A stretch of DNA of 64,000 nt from Parvibaculum sp035325945. GTDB lineage: Bacteria > Pseudomonadota > Alphaproteobacteria > Parvibaculales > Parvibaculaceae. Of this stretch, positions 43,293-52,873 are shown one piece after another. Numbering within the stretch: position 1 is the stretch's first letter; each line of letters begins with the position of its first letter. Under the pieces are notes generated by a model, which worked only from the letters and a program-made list of their open reading frames with translations, had not been told where the DNA came from and did not search any database. The DNA lies in assembly GCF_035325945.1 (NCBI RefSeq), contig NZ_DAOKYX010000013.1, positions 12,418 through 76,417 on the forward strand, given 5' to 3'. The translations under genes were made by a program, and so were the position numbers.

Positions 43293-43328
43293 ATATTTGA
43301 TCCGAACGCCGGACTGGTTTTCCCGTGC

Positions 43329-45977
43329 TCAGACGGAGCGGCGCTGCCACCAGCCGCGGCGAGCGGGCGCCTGCGGCTTTTCGGCTTCGGCGGGCGCCTC
43401 GGCGGCAACCGGCTCGGGCTGCAGCTCGGCGGCGGCCTCTGCGACCGGAGCTTCGGCGGGCAGGGGAGTAACCTCTTCGGCCACGGGCTCCGCCTGAGCG
43501 GAAGCTTCCTCGGCCACGACTTCCGCCTCTGCTTCCGCCTCAGCTTCCACGACGGGCGCTTCTTCCGCCTTTGCGGGCTCCTCCGCAGACACTTCGGGGG
43601 CGGCTTCCTCGGCCATCATCTCTTCGGTGGCGACATGGTCGGCTTCCTCCGTCACGACCTCGTCGCGAGAATAGGAGAGCAGGATCGGCGCCTCTTCGGC
43701 ATGGGCGGCTTCTTCGTCCTCGCCTGCGCCTTCAGGAGCGGCGCCTTCCTCGTGACGGCGGTTGCGCCGGCCGCCACGACGGCCACGGCGCCGCCGCTTG
43801 CGCGCGCGTTCGTCGCCTTCGCCGGCCTCGGCCGCTTCGCCTTCGGCTGATTCCGGCGCCTCGGCGCCTTCTTCAGCTTCCTCATGTGCTTCAGCGGGCG
43901 CTTCGCCGGCAAGCTCCGTCACGCCGCCTTCGGCTTGCGGAGCGGCGGCAGGCGCGCCTTCCGCCTCCATGCCTTCGGCCCCTTCCTCGCCGCGGCGGCC
44001 ACCGCGCCTGCGACGGCGGCGGCGCCTGCGGCGGCCGCCATCCTCATGCTCATCTTCGCCCTTGTGCGCGTGCGTTTCCGCTTCCGCCGCTTCTTCGGCT
44101 TCCTCGGCCACTTCCTCGATGACGGGCTCTTCTTCCGTAAACGCCGTTTCGATATTGATGGCGCCCTGTGCCGGACGTGCCCGCGTCAGTGCTCGCGCTT
44201 CCGCTACCTCGATCCGGTGTTCCGAACCCTTGAGCAGGTGATCGGCCTCGATATAGATCGACGTGCCATAGCGCTCCTCGATGTCGAGAAGGTTGGCGCG
44301 CTTCTGATTGAGGATATAGACGGCCACATCGACCGGCACCTTGGCGGTGAAGGCGGCCGCGCGCCCCTTGATCGCTTCGGCCTCGACGCCACGCAGCACA
44401 TGAAGCGCCATGGATTCGACCGAGCGGACGAGGCCCGTGCCGTGACAGTTCGGGCACTGGACGGTGGAGCCTTCGAGAACGCCCGAGCGCATGCGCTGGC
44501 GCGACATTTCGAGAAGGCCGAAATGGCTGATGCGGCCGACCTGGATACGCGCCCGGTCGAACTTGAGCGCTTCCTTGAGCTTGCGTTCGACGGCGCGGTT
44601 GTTCCGGTTCTCCTCCATGTCGATGAAGTCGATCACGATGAGACCGGCAAGATCGCGCAGGCGCATCTGGCGCGCGATTTCCTCGGCTGCTTCGAGATTG
44701 GTCCGAAGCGCCGTCTGCTCGATATTGCGCTCCTTGGTGGAACGGCCCGAGTTGACGTCGATCGAGACGAGGGCTTCCGTCGGATTGATGACGACGTAGC
44801 CGCCCGATTTCAGCGTCACGACCGGGTTGAACATGGAATCGAGCTGCTGCTCGACCTGGTGCTTCTGGAAGAGGGGCTGGCGATCCTTGTAGGGCTGAAC
44901 GTTCTTCGCATGGCTCGGCATGAGCATGCGCATGAAGTTCTTCGCTTCCTTGTAGCCCTCGTCGCCTTCGACGAAGACGGTGTCGATATCCTTGTCGTAG
45001 AGGTCGCGGATCGAGCGCTTGATGAGGCTGCCTTCCTCATAGACGAGGGCAGGGGCAATCGACTTGAGCGTCAGTTCGCGCACGCTCTCCCACATGCGCA
45101 AGAGATATTCGTAGTCGCGCTTGATCTCCGCCTTGGTGCGCTTGGCGCCGGCCGTGCGGATGATGAGGCCCATGCCCTCCGGCACCTCCAGCGACTCGGC
45201 GATCGCCTTGAGTTTCTTGCGGTCCGCGGCCTGGGTGATCTTACGCGAAATGCCGCCGCCCCGCGCCGTGTTCGGCATCAGCACGCAATAGCGGCCGGCG
45301 AGCGAGAGGAAAGTGGTGAGCGCCGCGCCCTTGTTGCCGCGTTCTTCCTTGACGACCTGCACCAGCAGGATCTGGCGGCGCTTTATGACTTCCTGAATCT
45401 TGTAGTTGCGGAAGTTGTGGCGCTGCTTGCGGGGCTCGGCCTCGTCATGGACCTCGTCGAGCGCGTCATCGGCGCCGACGACCTCGACCGTCTGGTCGGA
45501 ATGAACCGATTCCGTTTCGCCGCGGTCGATGGGCCCTTCGCCATCCTCGCCGTGATCGTCATGCTCGGCGTCATCGTGATGCGCCTCGCCATGATGAGCC
45601 TCGGCAGGCGCAACCCCCTCGGCGGGTGCCGCTGCCGCGGCGGCGGGCTCGCCCGCGTCCTGATCTTCCTCCTCGGCCTCGCGGCGCGCCGCGGCCGCCT
45701 GCTGCTTCACCAGCGCTTCGCGGTCTGCAACAGGGATCTGATAGTAGTCGGGATGGATTTCGCTGAAGGCCAGAAAGCCGTGCCTGTTGCCGCCATACTC
45801 GATGAAGGCCGCCTGAAGCGACGGCTCAACGCGCGTGACCTTGGCCAGATAGATATTGCCGCGAAGCTGCTTTCTGCTTTCCGACTCGAAGTCGAATTCT
45901 TCAACCCGGTTGCCGCTGACGACCACGACCCGGGTTTCTTCCGGGTGGGTCGCGTCGATGAGCATCTTGTTTGCCAT
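43329..45977 (-). CDS. rne: Ribonuclease E
   Basis: Endoribonuclease that initiates mRNA decay and scaffolds the RNA degradosome. The 882 residues hold the S1 domain (from about 35) split by an acidic and His-rich insertion (about 95-190, alphaproteobacterial feature), the DNase-I-like catalytic part with VSIDVNSGRSTKERN and VIDFIDME (catalytic Asp residues), and the zinc-link CPNCHGTG. The C-terminal third is disordered, rich in Glu/Ala, with an Arg-rich tract (a likely RNA-binding site). It ends in RRGWWQRR; in Caulobacter a terminal GWW motif binds PNPase. The ATG at 45977 follows GGAG. Confidence 0.96.
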   Translation of the reverse strand: MANKMLIDATHPEETRVVVVSGNRVEEFDFESESRKQLRGNIYLAKVTRVEPSLQAAFIEYGGNRHGFLAFSEIHPDYYQIPVADREALVKQQAAAARREAEEEDQDAGEPAAAAAAPAEGVAPAEAHHGEAHHDDAEHDDHGEDGEGPIDRGETESVHSDQTVEVVGADDALDEVHDEAEPRKQRHNFRNYKIQEVIKRRQILLVQVVKEERGNKGAALTTFLSLAGRYCVLMPNTARGGGISRKITQAADRKKLKAIAESLEVPEGMGLIIRTAGAKRTKAEIKRDYEYLLRMWESVRELTLKSIAPALVYEEGSLIKRSIRDLYDKDIDTVFVEGDEGYKEAKNFMRMLMPSHAKNVQPYKDRQPLFQKHQVEQQLDSMFNPVVTLKSGGYVVINPTEALVSIDVNSGRSTKERNIEQTALRTNLEAAEEIARQMRLRDLAGLIVIDFIDMEENRNNRAVERKLKEALKFDRARIQVGRISHFGLLEMSRQRMRSGVLEGSTVQCPNCHGTGLVRSVESMALHVLRGVEAEAIKGRAAAFTAKVPVDVAVYILNQKRANLLDIEERYGTSIYIEADHLLKGSEHRIEVAEARALTRARPAQGAINIETAFTEEEPVIEEVAEEAEEAAEAETHAHKGEDEHEDGGRRRRRRRRRRGGRRGEEGAEGMEAEGAPAAAPQAEGGVTELAGEAPAEAHEEAEEGAEAPESAEGEAAEAGEGDERARKRRRRGRRGGRRNRRHEEGAAPEGAGEDEEAAHAEEAPILLSYSRDEVVTEEADHVATEEMMAEEAAPEVSAEEPAKAEEAPVVEAEAEAEAEVVAEEASAQAEPVAEEVTPLPAEAPVAEAAAELQPEPVAAEAPAEAEKPQAPARRGWWQRRSV

Positions 45978-46776
45978 TGAGAGAATCTCCGGGGCGCCAT
46001 CCGCCGCAGATCGCAAGGCGCAAATTCATGCGGCCGAGCGGGCGCGGGCGGGCGCCGATTTGATGAATCCGGCCGGTCGCCGCCACCGCATCGAGGATGG
46101 GCGCAGCGTTGGGGCCGGAAAGGGTCTGAAATGAGGAGGAGGCGAGCACGCCGCAGGCAGCATGACGTGAGGCGACAGACTTGTGCGCGAAGCGAACCTG
46201 TCCTGCCTGTCTGCCGTTTAACTGCGTCGGTGCGTCGTGCATCGGAACCTTGCGTTACCCCCTGAAAACGCCGGGGGCGGGCGGAACTTGCCGTCACCCT
46301 CTCGCTCCATCCACGGGACGAAGGGGGCTGGACGAGCGTAACTCGCTCTTGCGGCGTGGCACCGTGTTCACAGTCGGGCTGAAAGGGCGGCAAACCGCAA
46401 AATGCCGCTCCGCATGTCGCGGGGGCCTGTCCGTCGCGTCCTTTCGGCTAATCGGACCCCGGGAGCCCGGATCTCAGTGACCAGGCGACCGATGGGTGGA
46501 TGCCAAACCGGCTAGCCCCTGTTTTGTACTTGGTGCGATCCTGATTTGGCAAGCGATGCTTGATCGCGGATCGGCGCCGGCCGGGAGCTACCTCCCATTA
46601 ACCACCCGAACCCTTGAAAAACCGTAAAATTTTCCGCCCTTGTAACGGTTTATAAAGTATTCTCGTCACAATAGTTTAGACCTGCTTCGTTGATTCAGCC
46701 GCGCTCGGCCGGAGCATGAACAAGCAGGGGGCCGGCCGCGATCGGGGATCGCAAGGGCGTGGGCTGCGGGTGCGTT
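45978..46776. other. Long gene-free region between rne and the amidase gene
   Basis: About 800 bp without a credible protein gene. On the rne side it contains hairpins GAGCG/CGCTC (46334-46348) and GCGGCA/TGCCGC (46387-46408) that could fold in a long rne 5' leader, as in organisms where RNase E autoregulates through its leader. An AT-rich block (46600-46680, with TATAAA at 46651-46656) is the likeliest promoter zone. A GCGATC/GATCGC hairpin (46738-46752) sits 24 bp before the amidase ATG. No RNase P, tRNA or riboswitch motif was recognised. Confidence 0.5.
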
Positions 46777-48228
46777 ATGGTCAATAAGCTACGACGGATC
46801 TCTGGGGAGGGAGCAGGGCTGGGAGCGCTCGTGCGCCCGCTTCTGATGGCATTCGCATTTTTTGCTTTCTCGGCCTCCGTCGCAGTGGCGCAGCCCGCCC
46901 AGGGCGTTCTCGGCACATTGCCGCTTTCGCCCCCGCGCGCTGAAACCGCCTCGCGGCAGCCCGACGATCTGACCCGCCTCTTCAACGAGGCCGCCCTGCC
47001 GCCCGCATCGGGCGTCACAGCCGAGCCTTCAGCGCCGCTCGCGCCTCAGGCGCGGCCTTCCACGGTCGGGGATGCCGGTTCAGCCATCGCCGGCATCCGA
47101 GTTGGCGACCGGGAAGGCGAAACGCGGTTCGTGGTCGAGCTGAGCGGCAACAAATCGGTCCGCTATCAGGTCTTCACGCTCGCCGATCCCTATCGCGTGA
47201 TCGTGGACTTTCCCGATCTTGCCTCGCGCCTGCCCGAGAGCGGCGGCGAGAAGGGGCGGGGCGTGATCGCGGATTACCGTTATGGCGAATTCCAGAACAA
47301 CACGTTCCGCGTCGTCATCGACACGACCGGGCCTGTCTCCGTCTCGCGCAATTTCGTGCTCGATCCGCAGGGCGGCTTCGGCCCGCGCGTGGTGCTCGAT
47401 CTCGCGCCGACGGATCGCGCGAGCTTCCTCAGGACGGCGGGCCTTCCCGGGCCGGACAAGGCCGCCTCGATCGAGAAGAAGCCCGAACGCGCCGTGACCG
47501 CGCCGCAGAACCCCGCGGCGCGGGCGGCCCATCGCCGCGTCGTCGTCATCGACCCCGGCCATGGCGGCGTCGATCCCGGCACGCATGGCCGTTCGAGCGG
47601 CGTGGTCGAGAAGGATGTCGTGCTCGCCTTCAGCAAGGAGCTGGCGCAGAAGCTGCGCGCGACCGGCCGCTATGAGGTTCATCTGACGCGCGACAAGGAC
47701 GTGTTCATCCCGCTGCGGGGCCGCGTGCAGATCGCCCGCCAGCGCAATGCCGATCTCTTCATCTCGATCCATGCGGACTCGATTGCGAAGCCCGATGTGC
47801 GCGGCATGTCGATTTACACGCTCTCCGAGACAGCCTCCGACAAGGAGGCGGCCGAGCTTGCGCGCAAGGAAAACCTCTCCGACGTCATTGCCGGCATCGA
47901 TTTTCAGGGTGAGTCCAAGGAAGTTACGGGAATTCTGATCGACCTCGCGCAGCGCGAAACCAAGAACTACTCCGTCCGTTTCGCGCGGTCCGTGGTTGAT
48001 TACGCGCGTCACTCGACGGCGCTTCTGGACCCTGCTCACCGCTTCGCGGGCTTTGTGGTGTTGAAGGCGCCGGACGTGCCTTCGGTGCTGGTGGAGCTTG
48101 GTTTCCTGACCAATCGCGCCGATGAGAAGCAACTGACCTCGCCGAAATGGCGCAGTTCCGTCGCCACGTCTTTCGTCCGCGCCATAGACCGCTATTTCGG
48201 CGACAGGCTGGCCGAGGGGCCGAACTGA
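46777..48228 (+). CDS. N-acetylmuramoyl-L-alanine amidase with AMIN domain (AmiC-type)
   Basis: Periplasmic zinc amidase that cleaves the stem peptide from peptidoglycan during cell separation. The 483 residues have a signal peptide (ending near VAVAQ), a Pro/Ala-rich linker, the AMIN domain for septal localisation (about 100-205) and the Amidase_3 catalytic domain (about 255-475), with IDPGHGGVDPGTHG (zinc His), the Glu ligand in VVEKDVVL, and SIHADS (second His). The ATG at 46777 was chosen over an upstream GTG at 46759. The neighbouring PBP1A gene adds to a wall-remodelling pair. Confidence 0.93.
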   Translation: MVNKLRRISGEGAGLGALVRPLLMAFAFFAFSASVAVAQPAQGVLGTLPLSPPRAETASRQPDDLTRLFNEAALPPASGVTAEPSAPLAPQARPSTVGDAGSAIAGIRVGDREGETRFVVELSGNKSVRYQVFTLADPYRVIVDFPDLASRLPESGGEKGRGVIADYRYGEFQNNTFRVVIDTTGPVSVSRNFVLDPQGGFGPRVVLDLAPTDRASFLRTAGLPGPDKAASIEKKPERAVTAPQNPAARAAHRRVVVIDPGHGGVDPGTHGRSSGVVEKDVVLAFSKELAQKLRATGRYEVHLTRDKDVFIPLRGRVQIARQRNADLFISIHADSIAKPDVRGMSIYTLSETASDKEAAELARKENLSDVIAGIDFQGESKEVTGILIDLAQRETKNYSVRFARSVVDYARHSTALLDPAHRFAGFVVLKAPDVPSVLVELGFLTNRADEKQLTSPKWRSSVATSFVRAIDRYFGDRLAEGPN

Positions 48229-48391
48229 CGGCGGCCGGACCACGCGACGGACCCGTTAACCGAGCCGAACGCTCCCTTCGCCGGGAGGTTTCGATCGGGG
48301 GCAAGACCGTGCTAAATGTCGGGCGCATCGCGGAGGCTGGATCTGCCTCTTCCCGTATGCGATCGGCCATGTTCGAGAGAAGGATGGGGCG

Positions 48392-50887
48392 GTGAGCCCA
48401 TTGTGGAAAATTCTGACGGCTCTGGCGGCGGTCTTTCTGGTTTGCGTCGCGGGCGTGCTTTTTGTCGGTGGCTATCTGCTCTGGCAGATGAACATCGAAC
48501 TCCCTGACTATTCCAAGCTCGCCGATTATGAGCCGCCCGTCATGACCCGCGTGCATGCGGGCGACGGCACGCTGATCGCGGAATATGCCCGCGAGCGCCG
48601 TCTCTATGTTCCGATCGATGCGATCCCGAGCCGCGTCATCGAGGCCTTCCTCGCCGCCGAGGACAAGCACTTCTATACCCATAGCGGCATCGACCCGATC
48701 GGCATCGCCCGCGCCATGGTCGACAACGTCTTCAACGTCATCAACGATCGCCGCCTCGTCGGCGCATCGACCATCACGCAGCAGGTGGCGCGGAATTTCC
48801 TTCTGACGCGCGATCGCAACGCCCAGCGCAAGATCACGGAAATCCTGCTCGCGCTGCGAATGGAGAAAGCCTACTCGAAGGCCAAGATCCTCGAGCTTTA
48901 TCTGAACGAAATCTATCTCGGCAGCGGCAGCTATGGCGTGGCGGCAGCCGCGCTCAATTATTTCGGCAAGCCGCTCAACGAGCTTTCGGTCGCGGAAGCG
49001 GCCTATCTCGCCTCCTTGCCCAAGGGGCCGGAGAACTACAATCCCTACACCCATCGGGATCGTGCGATCGCACGGCGAAACTGGGTGATCGGCCGGATGC
49101 AGGAGGACAGCGCCATCACCGCCGAGGAGGCGCGCGCTGCACTGGCCGAACCCTTCGTCACCATCCAGCGCCCGGTCGGCGTGCAGGTCGCGTCCACCCA
49201 ATATTTCGTCGAGGAGGTTCGCCGCGAGCTTTACTCGAAGTTCGGCGAGCAGAAGCTCTATGAGGGCGGGCTCAATGTCCGCACCACCATCGACACGAGG
49301 CTGCAGGCGATCGTCCGCCGCGCGCTTCGCAAGGGGCTGACCGATTACGATCGCCGCCACGGCTATCGCGGCGCGGTGGCCACGCTTCAGCCCGGCGAGA
49401 ACTGGCATGAGGCCCTCGCCAAGCGGCCCTTCGCCGAAGACCTCGCGCCCTGGACACTGGCCGTGGTGCTCGATCTGTCGGCCCAATCGGCCAAGATCGG
49501 ACTGCGCCCCGAAAAGCTCGGCAACGGCAAATTCTCGACCGAGATCAAGACCGGCACGCTCCCGTTCTCGGAAATGTCCTGGGCGCGGAAGTCGATCAAC
49601 GACAAGTATCTCGGCCCGGCTCTGAAGCAGCCATCCGATGCGCTCGCCGTCGGCGACGTCATCCATGTCGAGCCGATCTACAAGAAGGGCCAAACCGCGC
49701 CGGATCACTACGCGCTGCGCCAGGTTCCGGCCGTCAATGGCGCCGTCATCGCGATGGACCCGCATACGGGCCGCGTGCTCGCCATGCAGGGCGGCTTCAG
49801 CTTCGATCAGAGCGAATTCAATCGCGCGACGCAGGCGCTGCGCCAGCCCGGCTCGTCCTTCAAGCCTTTCGTTTACGCGGCGGCTCTCGACCACGGCTTC
49901 ACGCCGGCCAGCCTCGTGCTCGACGCCCCCTTCGTCATGGATCAGGGGCCCGTGCTCGGGCTCTGGAAGCCGGAGAACTACGAGCACAATTTCTTCGGGC
50001 CCTCGACCCTGCGGTTCGGGCTGGAGCGCTCGCGCAACGTCATGACAGTGCGCCTCGCCCAGAGCGTCGGAATGAATACTGTGGCCGATTATGCGCGTCG
50101 CTTCGGCATCACGGACAACATGCAGCCGGTGCTTTCCATGTCGCTGGGCGCCGGAGAGACGACGCTGATGAGGCTCGCAAGCGCCTTTGCCATCCTCGAC
50201 AATGGCGGGCGAAAGGTCACGCCGACGCTGATCGACCGAATTCAGGACCGTTGGGGCCATACGATCTACAAGCATGACGATCGTCCGTGCCCCGACTGCA
50301 ATGCGGATTGGTCGAACCAGCCGCCGCCCGAACTTCCCGACAATCGCGAGCAGGTTGAGAGCGCGCAGACGGCTTATCAGATCACCTCGATGCTTGAAGG
50401 CGCCATTCAGCGCGGGACGGGATCGGCGGTGAAGGTCGTGCCCGTGCCTCTCGCTGGCAAGACCGGCACATCGAGCGATGAGCGCGACGCCTGGTTCATG
50501 GGTTATTCGCCCAATCTCGTGGTCGGCGTCTTTGTCGGCTATGACAATCCGACGCCGCTCGGCCGGGCCGAGACGGGCGGACGCACCGCCGCGCCGATCT
50601 TTCGCGACATCATGATGGAAGAAGTCGGCGGCGAGCCTGCGATCCCGTTCCGCATTCCGCCCGGCATCAATCTCGTCAAGATCGACGCGAAGAGCGGCCA
50701 GCTTGCATCATCCAGCGATCCGAACGTGATCCTCGAAGCCTTCAAGGAAGGCACCGAGCCGCAATCTGCCTCCGGCACGCCGACGCTTGGCGTCGTCACC
50801 GGCGCGCCCGTGACCGATTTCGACGGCGGGGCATCCGGCGCGGCGAGCGGCGACAGCATCACGTCGGGAACAGGCGGGCTTTATTGA
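48392..50887 (+). CDS. mrcA: Penicillin-binding protein 1A (bifunctional)
   Basis: Class A PBP that polymerises lipid II and crosslinks peptidoglycan. The 831 residues contain an N-terminal membrane anchor (about 6-30), the GT51 glycosyltransferase domain with EDKHFYTHSGIDP (about 90-102) and GASTITQQVARNFLL, an OB-like domain (PCB_OB, about 330-430), and the transpeptidase domain with the SxxK motif in GSSFKPF (about 487-493) and KTGTSSDERDAWFMGY. The GTG start at 48392 follows AAGGATGGGG. The orientation rne < > amidase-PBP1A-prfB is common in alphaproteobacteria. The 163-bp spacer before it shows no gene. Confidence 0.95.
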   Translation: MSPLWKILTALAAVFLVCVAGVLFVGGYLLWQMNIELPDYSKLADYEPPVMTRVHAGDGTLIAEYARERRLYVPIDAIPSRVIEAFLAAEDKHFYTHSGIDPIGIARAMVDNVFNVINDRRLVGASTITQQVARNFLLTRDRNAQRKITEILLALRMEKAYSKAKILELYLNEIYLGSGSYGVAAAALNYFGKPLNELSVAEAAYLASLPKGPENYNPYTHRDRAIARRNWVIGRMQEDSAITAEEARAALAEPFVTIQRPVGVQVASTQYFVEEVRRELYSKFGEQKLYEGGLNVRTTIDTRLQAIVRRALRKGLTDYDRRHGYRGAVATLQPGENWHEALAKRPFAEDLAPWTLAVVLDLSAQSAKIGLRPEKLGNGKFSTEIKTGTLPFSEMSWARKSINDKYLGPALKQPSDALAVGDVIHVEPIYKKGQTAPDHYALRQVPAVNGAVIAMDPHTGRVLAMQGGFSFDQSEFNRATQALRQPGSSFKPFVYAAALDHGFTPASLVLDAPFVMDQGPVLGLWKPENYEHNFFGPSTLRFGLERSRNVMTVRLAQSVGMNTVADYARRFGITDNMQPVLSMSLGAGETTLMRLASAFAILDNGGRKVTPTLIDRIQDRWGHTIYKHDDRPCPDCNADWSNQPPPELPDNREQVESAQTAYQITSMLEGAIQRGTGSAVKVVPVPLAGKTGTSSDERDAWFMGYSPNLVVGVFVGYDNPTPLGRAETGGRTAAPIFRDIMMEEVGGEPAIPFRIPPGINLVKIDAKSGQLASSSDPNVILEAFKEGTEPQSASGTPTLGVVTGAPVTDFDGGASGAASGDSITSGTGGLY

Positions 50888-50983
50888 AGCGGTGCGGCTG
50901 ACGCGCAAGCGAACGCCGAGGGCGGGTTTACACCCGCCGCCGTTCGGCCTATTTTCCGCGCCTGATTCAGAGGAGACAGAATA

Positions 50984-52115
50984 ATGCGTGCCGAGACCCA
51001 GGGCATAGCCGACGAAATCAAGCAGTCCTTGGGACTGCTGAGGAGGCATCTTTGACTGGGATACAGCCCGCAAACGCCTCGATGAACTGAACGCCCGAGC
51101 CGAGGATCCCAATTTCTGGAACGATCCAGCGCAGGCGCGCGCGCTGATGAGCGAACGGACGCGCCTCGACGCGGCGATCAACGCCTATCTGCGCCTCGAA
51201 ACCGCGCTCAACGACAATCTCGAACTGATCGAACTCGGCGAGATGGAAGGCGACGAGGGCATCGTCAAGGAGGCCGAAGAAGCCCTCAAGGCGGTGCATG
51301 AGGACGCGCGCAAGGCCGAGATCGAAACCCTGCTCGCAGGCGAGGCGGACGGCAACGACGCCTATCTCGAAGTGCATTCCGGCGCAGGCGGCACCGAAAG
51401 CCAGGACTGGGCGCAGATGCTGCTTCGCATGTACACGCGCTGGGCGGAGCGCAAGGGCTACAAGGTCGAATTGGTCGAGCGGCATGACGGCGAAGAAGCC
51501 GGCATCAAATCGGCGACCGTCATCGTCAAGGGCCACAATGCGTTCGGCTGGCTGAAGACGGAATCCGGCGTTCATCGCCTCGTTCGCATTTCGCCTTACG
51601 ACTCCAATGCGCGGCGTCATACGAGCTTTTCGAGCGTGTGGGTCTATCCGGTGGTCGATGACTCGATCAACATCGACGTCAAGGAAAGCGACTGCCGCAT
51701 CGACACCTATCGTTCCTCGGGCGCAGGCGGCCAGCACGTCAACACGACGGACAGTGCCGTCCGCATCACCCATCTGCCGACCGGCATCGTCGTGGCTTGT
51801 CAGAACGAGCGTTCGCAGCACAAGAACCGGGCGACGGCCTGGAACATGCTGCGCGCCCGTCTCTATGAACTCGAACTCGAGAAGCGCGAAGCCGCCGCCA
51901 ATGCCGAGGCCGCGAGCAAGACGGATATCGGCTGGGGCCACCAGATCCGCTCCTATGTCCTCCAGCCCTATCAGATGGTGAAGGACCTGCGGACGGGCGT
52001 CGAAAGCCCGACGCCGTCGGACGTGCTCGATGGCGGTCTCGACGAATTCATGGCCGCGGCGCTTGCCGCCCGTGTGCGCGGCGGGCCCGAGCAACCGGTC
52101 GAAGACATCGCCTGA
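50984..52115 (+). CDS. prfB: Peptide chain release factor 2 with programmed +1 frameshift
   Basis: Terminates translation at UGA and UAA. The gene must be read as 50984-51052 joined to 51054-52115 (376 residues): 23 codons end at CTT TGA, and a +1 slip gives CTT-(T)-GAC, continuing DWDTARKRLDELNARAEDP. AGGAGG (51041-51046), 3 nt before the CTT, is the stimulatory Shine-Dalgarno-like element. Low RF2 lets the ribosome slip and make more RF2. The downstream part carries the GGQ motif in SSGAGGQHVNTTDSAVR. The ATG follows AGAGGAGA. Confidence 0.97.
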
Positions 52116-52127
52116 GGAGGCGGGCCG

Positions 52128-52754
52128 TCAGTCTCGGACGGCGCCGTTCTCCCACAGCGTTTTCAGCGCTTCGACATCCGCAGGCGTGTTTGCGCCAAGA
52201 AAGGGATCGTAAGCCCCTTCGAAGTCGGCGTGAGCCGCGCCGAGGGACTGCTGAACGATCCGCACGGCGCGCTCTCCTGCACGAAATCGCTTCTCGACAT
52301 CACTTCGCAGGCTCGTCGCCCAGAGCGCAGCGAGCGGATAGGGCTCTCCGCCAAATCGCGCCACGGCGCAGCGCGCGGGGGCTGTGCTCATCGCGGCGGC
52401 GAGGCTCTTTGCAAGCGTGCGGGGTATGAAGGGCGTATCGCCAGAGACGGCAAGCAGCGCATCCTGGCCGCATGCTTCAGCCCAGGCGAGCCCGGCGACA
52501 ATGCCTGCAAGAGGCCCTTCGCATCCGGCAGGTGCAGCGCCGCCGGAACCTGCGTCCGGCAGCACGGGAAGCCCGAAAGCCTCGAACCGGGAAGGGTCTC
52601 CATTGGCGCTGATCGCCAGCGTTTCGACTTGTGGCACCAGCCTCTCGACCAGATGCGCGAGAATGGTGCGCCCGCCGATGGTGATGAGGCACTTATCGCC
52701 GCCGCCCATCCGGCTTGCGCGGCCTCCCGCCAGAATGAGACCGGAAACCTTCAT
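52128..52754 (-). CDS. mobA: Molybdenum cofactor guanylyltransferase MobA
   Basis: Adds GMP to molybdopterin to form the MGD cofactor used by DMSO-reductase-family enzymes. The 208 residues show the nucleotide-binding signature GLILAGGRASRMGGGDKCL (about 5-23), GPLAGIVAGL, and the metal-binding Asp in AVSGDTPFIP. The ATG at 52754 begins MKVSGLILAGG. The open frame continues upstream, but through non-homologous sequence. No other molybdenum genes are nearby. It converges on prfB with 12 bp between stops. Confidence 0.92.
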   Translation of the reverse strand: MKVSGLILAGGRASRMGGGDKCLITIGGRTILAHLVERLVPQVETLAISANGDPSRFEAFGLPVLPDAGSGGAAPAGCEGPLAGIVAGLAWAEACGQDALLAVSGDTPFIPRTLAKSLAAAMSTAPARCAVARFGGEPYPLAALWATSLRSDVEKRFRAGERAVRIVQQSLGAAHADFEGAYDPFLGANTPADVEALKTLWENGAVRD

Positions 52755-52815
52755 GGTCCTTGCCCGTCTCCGCTTAATGCGGCGACCACGATCCCATGAA
52801 TGGGGTCGCCAACGC

Positions 52816-52846
52816 AAAACGGCCGCATCCGGTAGGAGACGGCCGT
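52816..52846 (-). terminator. Rho-independent terminator of the bactofilin operon
   Basis: On the minus strand, ACGGCCG (52846-52840) and CGGCCGT (52825-52819) pair around a 14-nt loop and run into TTTT. It lies 28 bp after the bactofilin stop codon. Confidence 0.7.
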
Positions 52847-52873
52847 CAGCGAATTTGCGGTTGAGGCGTCGGC

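Noticed and set aside
43884..45980. Plus-strand open frame (698 codons) opposite rne
   Set aside because: Antisense shadow of the RNase E gene; composition follows the complementary codons.
46190..46500. RNase P RNA, suggested by a GAACACGGTGCC string on the minus strand
   Set aside because: The universal GAGGAAAGTC and ACAGAA-type core elements are missing, so the resemblance is superficial.
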